Assembly: GCA_943914115.1 (NCBI GenBank) | Contig: CALUAU010000016.1 | Location: 1 to 21,318 of the forward strand | Direction: 5' to 3' | From: an uncultured Microbacteriaceae bacterium | GTDB taxonomy: Bacteria; Actinomycetota; Actinomycetes; Actinomycetales; Microbacteriaceae | Length of the DNA: 21,318 bases | Shown: positions 20,225 through 21,318 of the stretch, in pieces | Layout: each line of letters starts with the position of its first letter | How positions within the stretch are numbered: position 1 is the first letter of the stretch | The notes under the pieces: generated by a model | What the model was told of the DNA's origin: nothing | What the model saw: the letters and a program-made list of their open reading frames with translations, nothing else | Database searches by the model: none | Made by a program: the position numbers and the translations under genes

Positions 20225-21318
20225 GCGTAGACCAGCCCCGGGTAGAGCGGGAAAGCTTCAGCCAGCGCCTTCGTGCGGGCACGCAGTGCCTCGATGTCGG
20301 GGTTGGGTTTGAGCGTCTCGGCGATCACCTCGGCCACCTCACGGAACTCGTCGTCACCGAAACCGCGGGTTGCCAGTGCCGGCGTGCCAATCCGCAGACC
20401 CGAGGTCACCATCGGCGGGCGCGGGTCGTTGGGGACGGCGTTGCGGTTGACGGTGATACCCACCTGGTGCAGCAGGTCTTCGGCCTGCTGCCCGTCAATT
20501 TCGGCGTTACGCAGATCGACGAGCACCAGGTGCACATCGGTACCGCCGGCGGTGAGGGCAACGCCGTGTTCGGCCATATCTGGCTGCAGCAGTCGCTGGG
20601 CGATAATGTCCGCTCCTCGCAGGGTGCGCTCCTGACGCTCTTTAAACTCGGGCGTGGCGGCGACCTTAAAAGCGGTGGCTTTTGCTGCGACGATGTGCAT
20701 CAGCGGGCCGCCCTGCTGACCTGGGAACACTGCCGAGTTGATTTTCTTCGACAGGTCGGGGTCGTTGGTCAGGATGAATCCCGAGCGGGGGCCGCCAATA
20801 GTTTTGTGCACGGTCGATGAGACAACATCGGCGTACTCCACCGGGTTCGGGTGCAAACCGGCGGCAACCAGGCCTGCGAAGTGCGCCATATCAACCCACA
20901 GGTAGGCGCCAACCTCGTCGGCGATCTCGCGGAAGGCGGCAAAATCGAGCTTGCGCGGGTAGGCCGACCAGCCGGCAATGATGACCTTGGGTTTGTGTTC
21001 ACGGGCGAGTCGGGCGACCTCTTCCATGTCGACACGGCCGGTGTTCTCGTCAACACCGTAGGCGGCCACATCGTAAAGCCTGCCCGAGAAGTTGATTTTC
21101 ATGCCGTGGGTGAGGTGCCCGCCGTGGTCAAGCGAGAGCCCCAGGATCGTGTCACCGGGGGTGGCGAGGGCGTGCAGCACGGCAGCGTTTGCGGTGGCAC
21201 CCGAGTGCGGCTGCACGTTCGCAAACTTGGCACCGAACAGAGCTTTGGCACGATCGCGGGCGAGGTTCTCGGCCACGTCAACCACCTCGCAGCCACCGTA
21301 GTAGCGGCGGCCGGGGTA
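20221..21318 (-). CDS. glyA: Serine hydroxymethyltransferase (N-terminus outside window)
   Basis: The frame is open to the window edge (366 codons); roughly the first 50 residues are missing. It converts serine and THF to glycine and 5,10-methylene-THF with PLP as cofactor. The visible part starts YPGRRYYGGCEVVDVAENLA, the conserved folate/substrate region. FANVQPHSGATANAAV, LDHGGHLTHG, VDMAHFAGLVAAG and the PLP-lysine motif STVHKTIGGPRSG follow (Lys codon at 20805-20803 on the minus strand), then FPGQQGGPL and GLRIGTPALATRGFG. All catalytic segments look intact. It overlaps folD by four bases, forming a one-carbon operon. The promoter lies outside the window. Confidence 0.97.
   Translation of the reverse strand, partial: YPGRRYYGGCEVVDVAENLARDRAKALFGAKFANVQPHSGATANAAVLHALATPGDTILGLSLDHGGHLTHGMKINFSGRLYDVAAYGVDENTGRVDMEEVARLAREHKPKVIIAGWSAYPRKLDFAAFREIADEVGAYLWVDMAHFAGLVAAGLHPNPVEYADVVSSTVHKTIGGPRSGFILTNDPDLSKKINSAVFPGQQGGPLMHIVAAKATAFKVAATPEFKERQERTLRGADIIAQRLLQPDMAEHGVALTAGGTDVHLVLVDLRNAEIDGQQAEDLLHQVGITVNRNAVPNDPRPPMVTSGLRIGTPALATRGFGDDEFREVAEVIAETLKPNPDIEALRARTKALAEAFPLYPGLVYA

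Overview
The window looks like chromosomal DNA from a high-GC actinobacterium, most probably a member of the Microbacteriaceae or a close relative. The pointers are the mycothiol synthase gene, GTG starts, GTGA stop/start overlaps, -10 boxes of the TAGGCT/TAGACT type, actinobacterial forms of PPK1 and MutT1, and PhoP-like 11-bp direct repeats before pstS. This taxonomic call is an inference from gene content and not from a database match.

Layout. 1-1251 (minus strand): the N-terminal part of a nitrobindin/FABP-like heme protein, a 38-aa membrane peptide, a 401-bp gene-free stretch with five copies of a GTTTCCTGGC repeat, and a 99-aa membrane protein. 1333-9717 (plus): mshD, ppk, a fused Nudix/histidine phosphatase (MutT1 type), then the phosphate importer pstS-pstC-pstA-pstB. 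Candidate PhoP boxes lie before pstS, a strong hairpin lies between pstS and pstC, and a terminator follows pstB. 9988-11525: an actinobacterial conserved gene (minus), a divergent membrane protein with an acidic tail (plus), and tRNA-Lys(UUU).

11526-12780 is a compact minus-strand islet of visibly lower GC next to the tRNA. It carries a RelA/SpoT-domain alarmone synthetase gene broken by one missing base in a C run, followed by an 88-aa acidic protein with a good ribosome-binding site and a terminator. This is the least ordinary segment and could be a toxin/antitoxin-like or stress-signalling pair. 12835-16830 (minus): an MMPL/RND exporter, a histidine kinase and a LuxR-type response regulator, overlapping as one operon, with a perfect palindrome in front.

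17028-19252 (plus): a Nudix protein fused to a PIN/NYN-like nuclease domain, and a divergent galactokinase-family protein. 19322-21318 (minus): folD and the incomplete glyA, overlapping by GTGA, together forming a one-carbon folate operon. A bidirectional terminator separates galK and folD.

Functionally, 1333-9717 is a phosphate economy block: import (Pst), storage (PPK), nucleotide/polyphosphate clean-up (MutT1), with mycothiol synthesis alongside. Most of the window is housekeeping. The accessory signals are the repeat cluster at 716-889, the RelA/SpoT islet, the Nudix-NYN fusion and the self-contained exporter/two-component operon.
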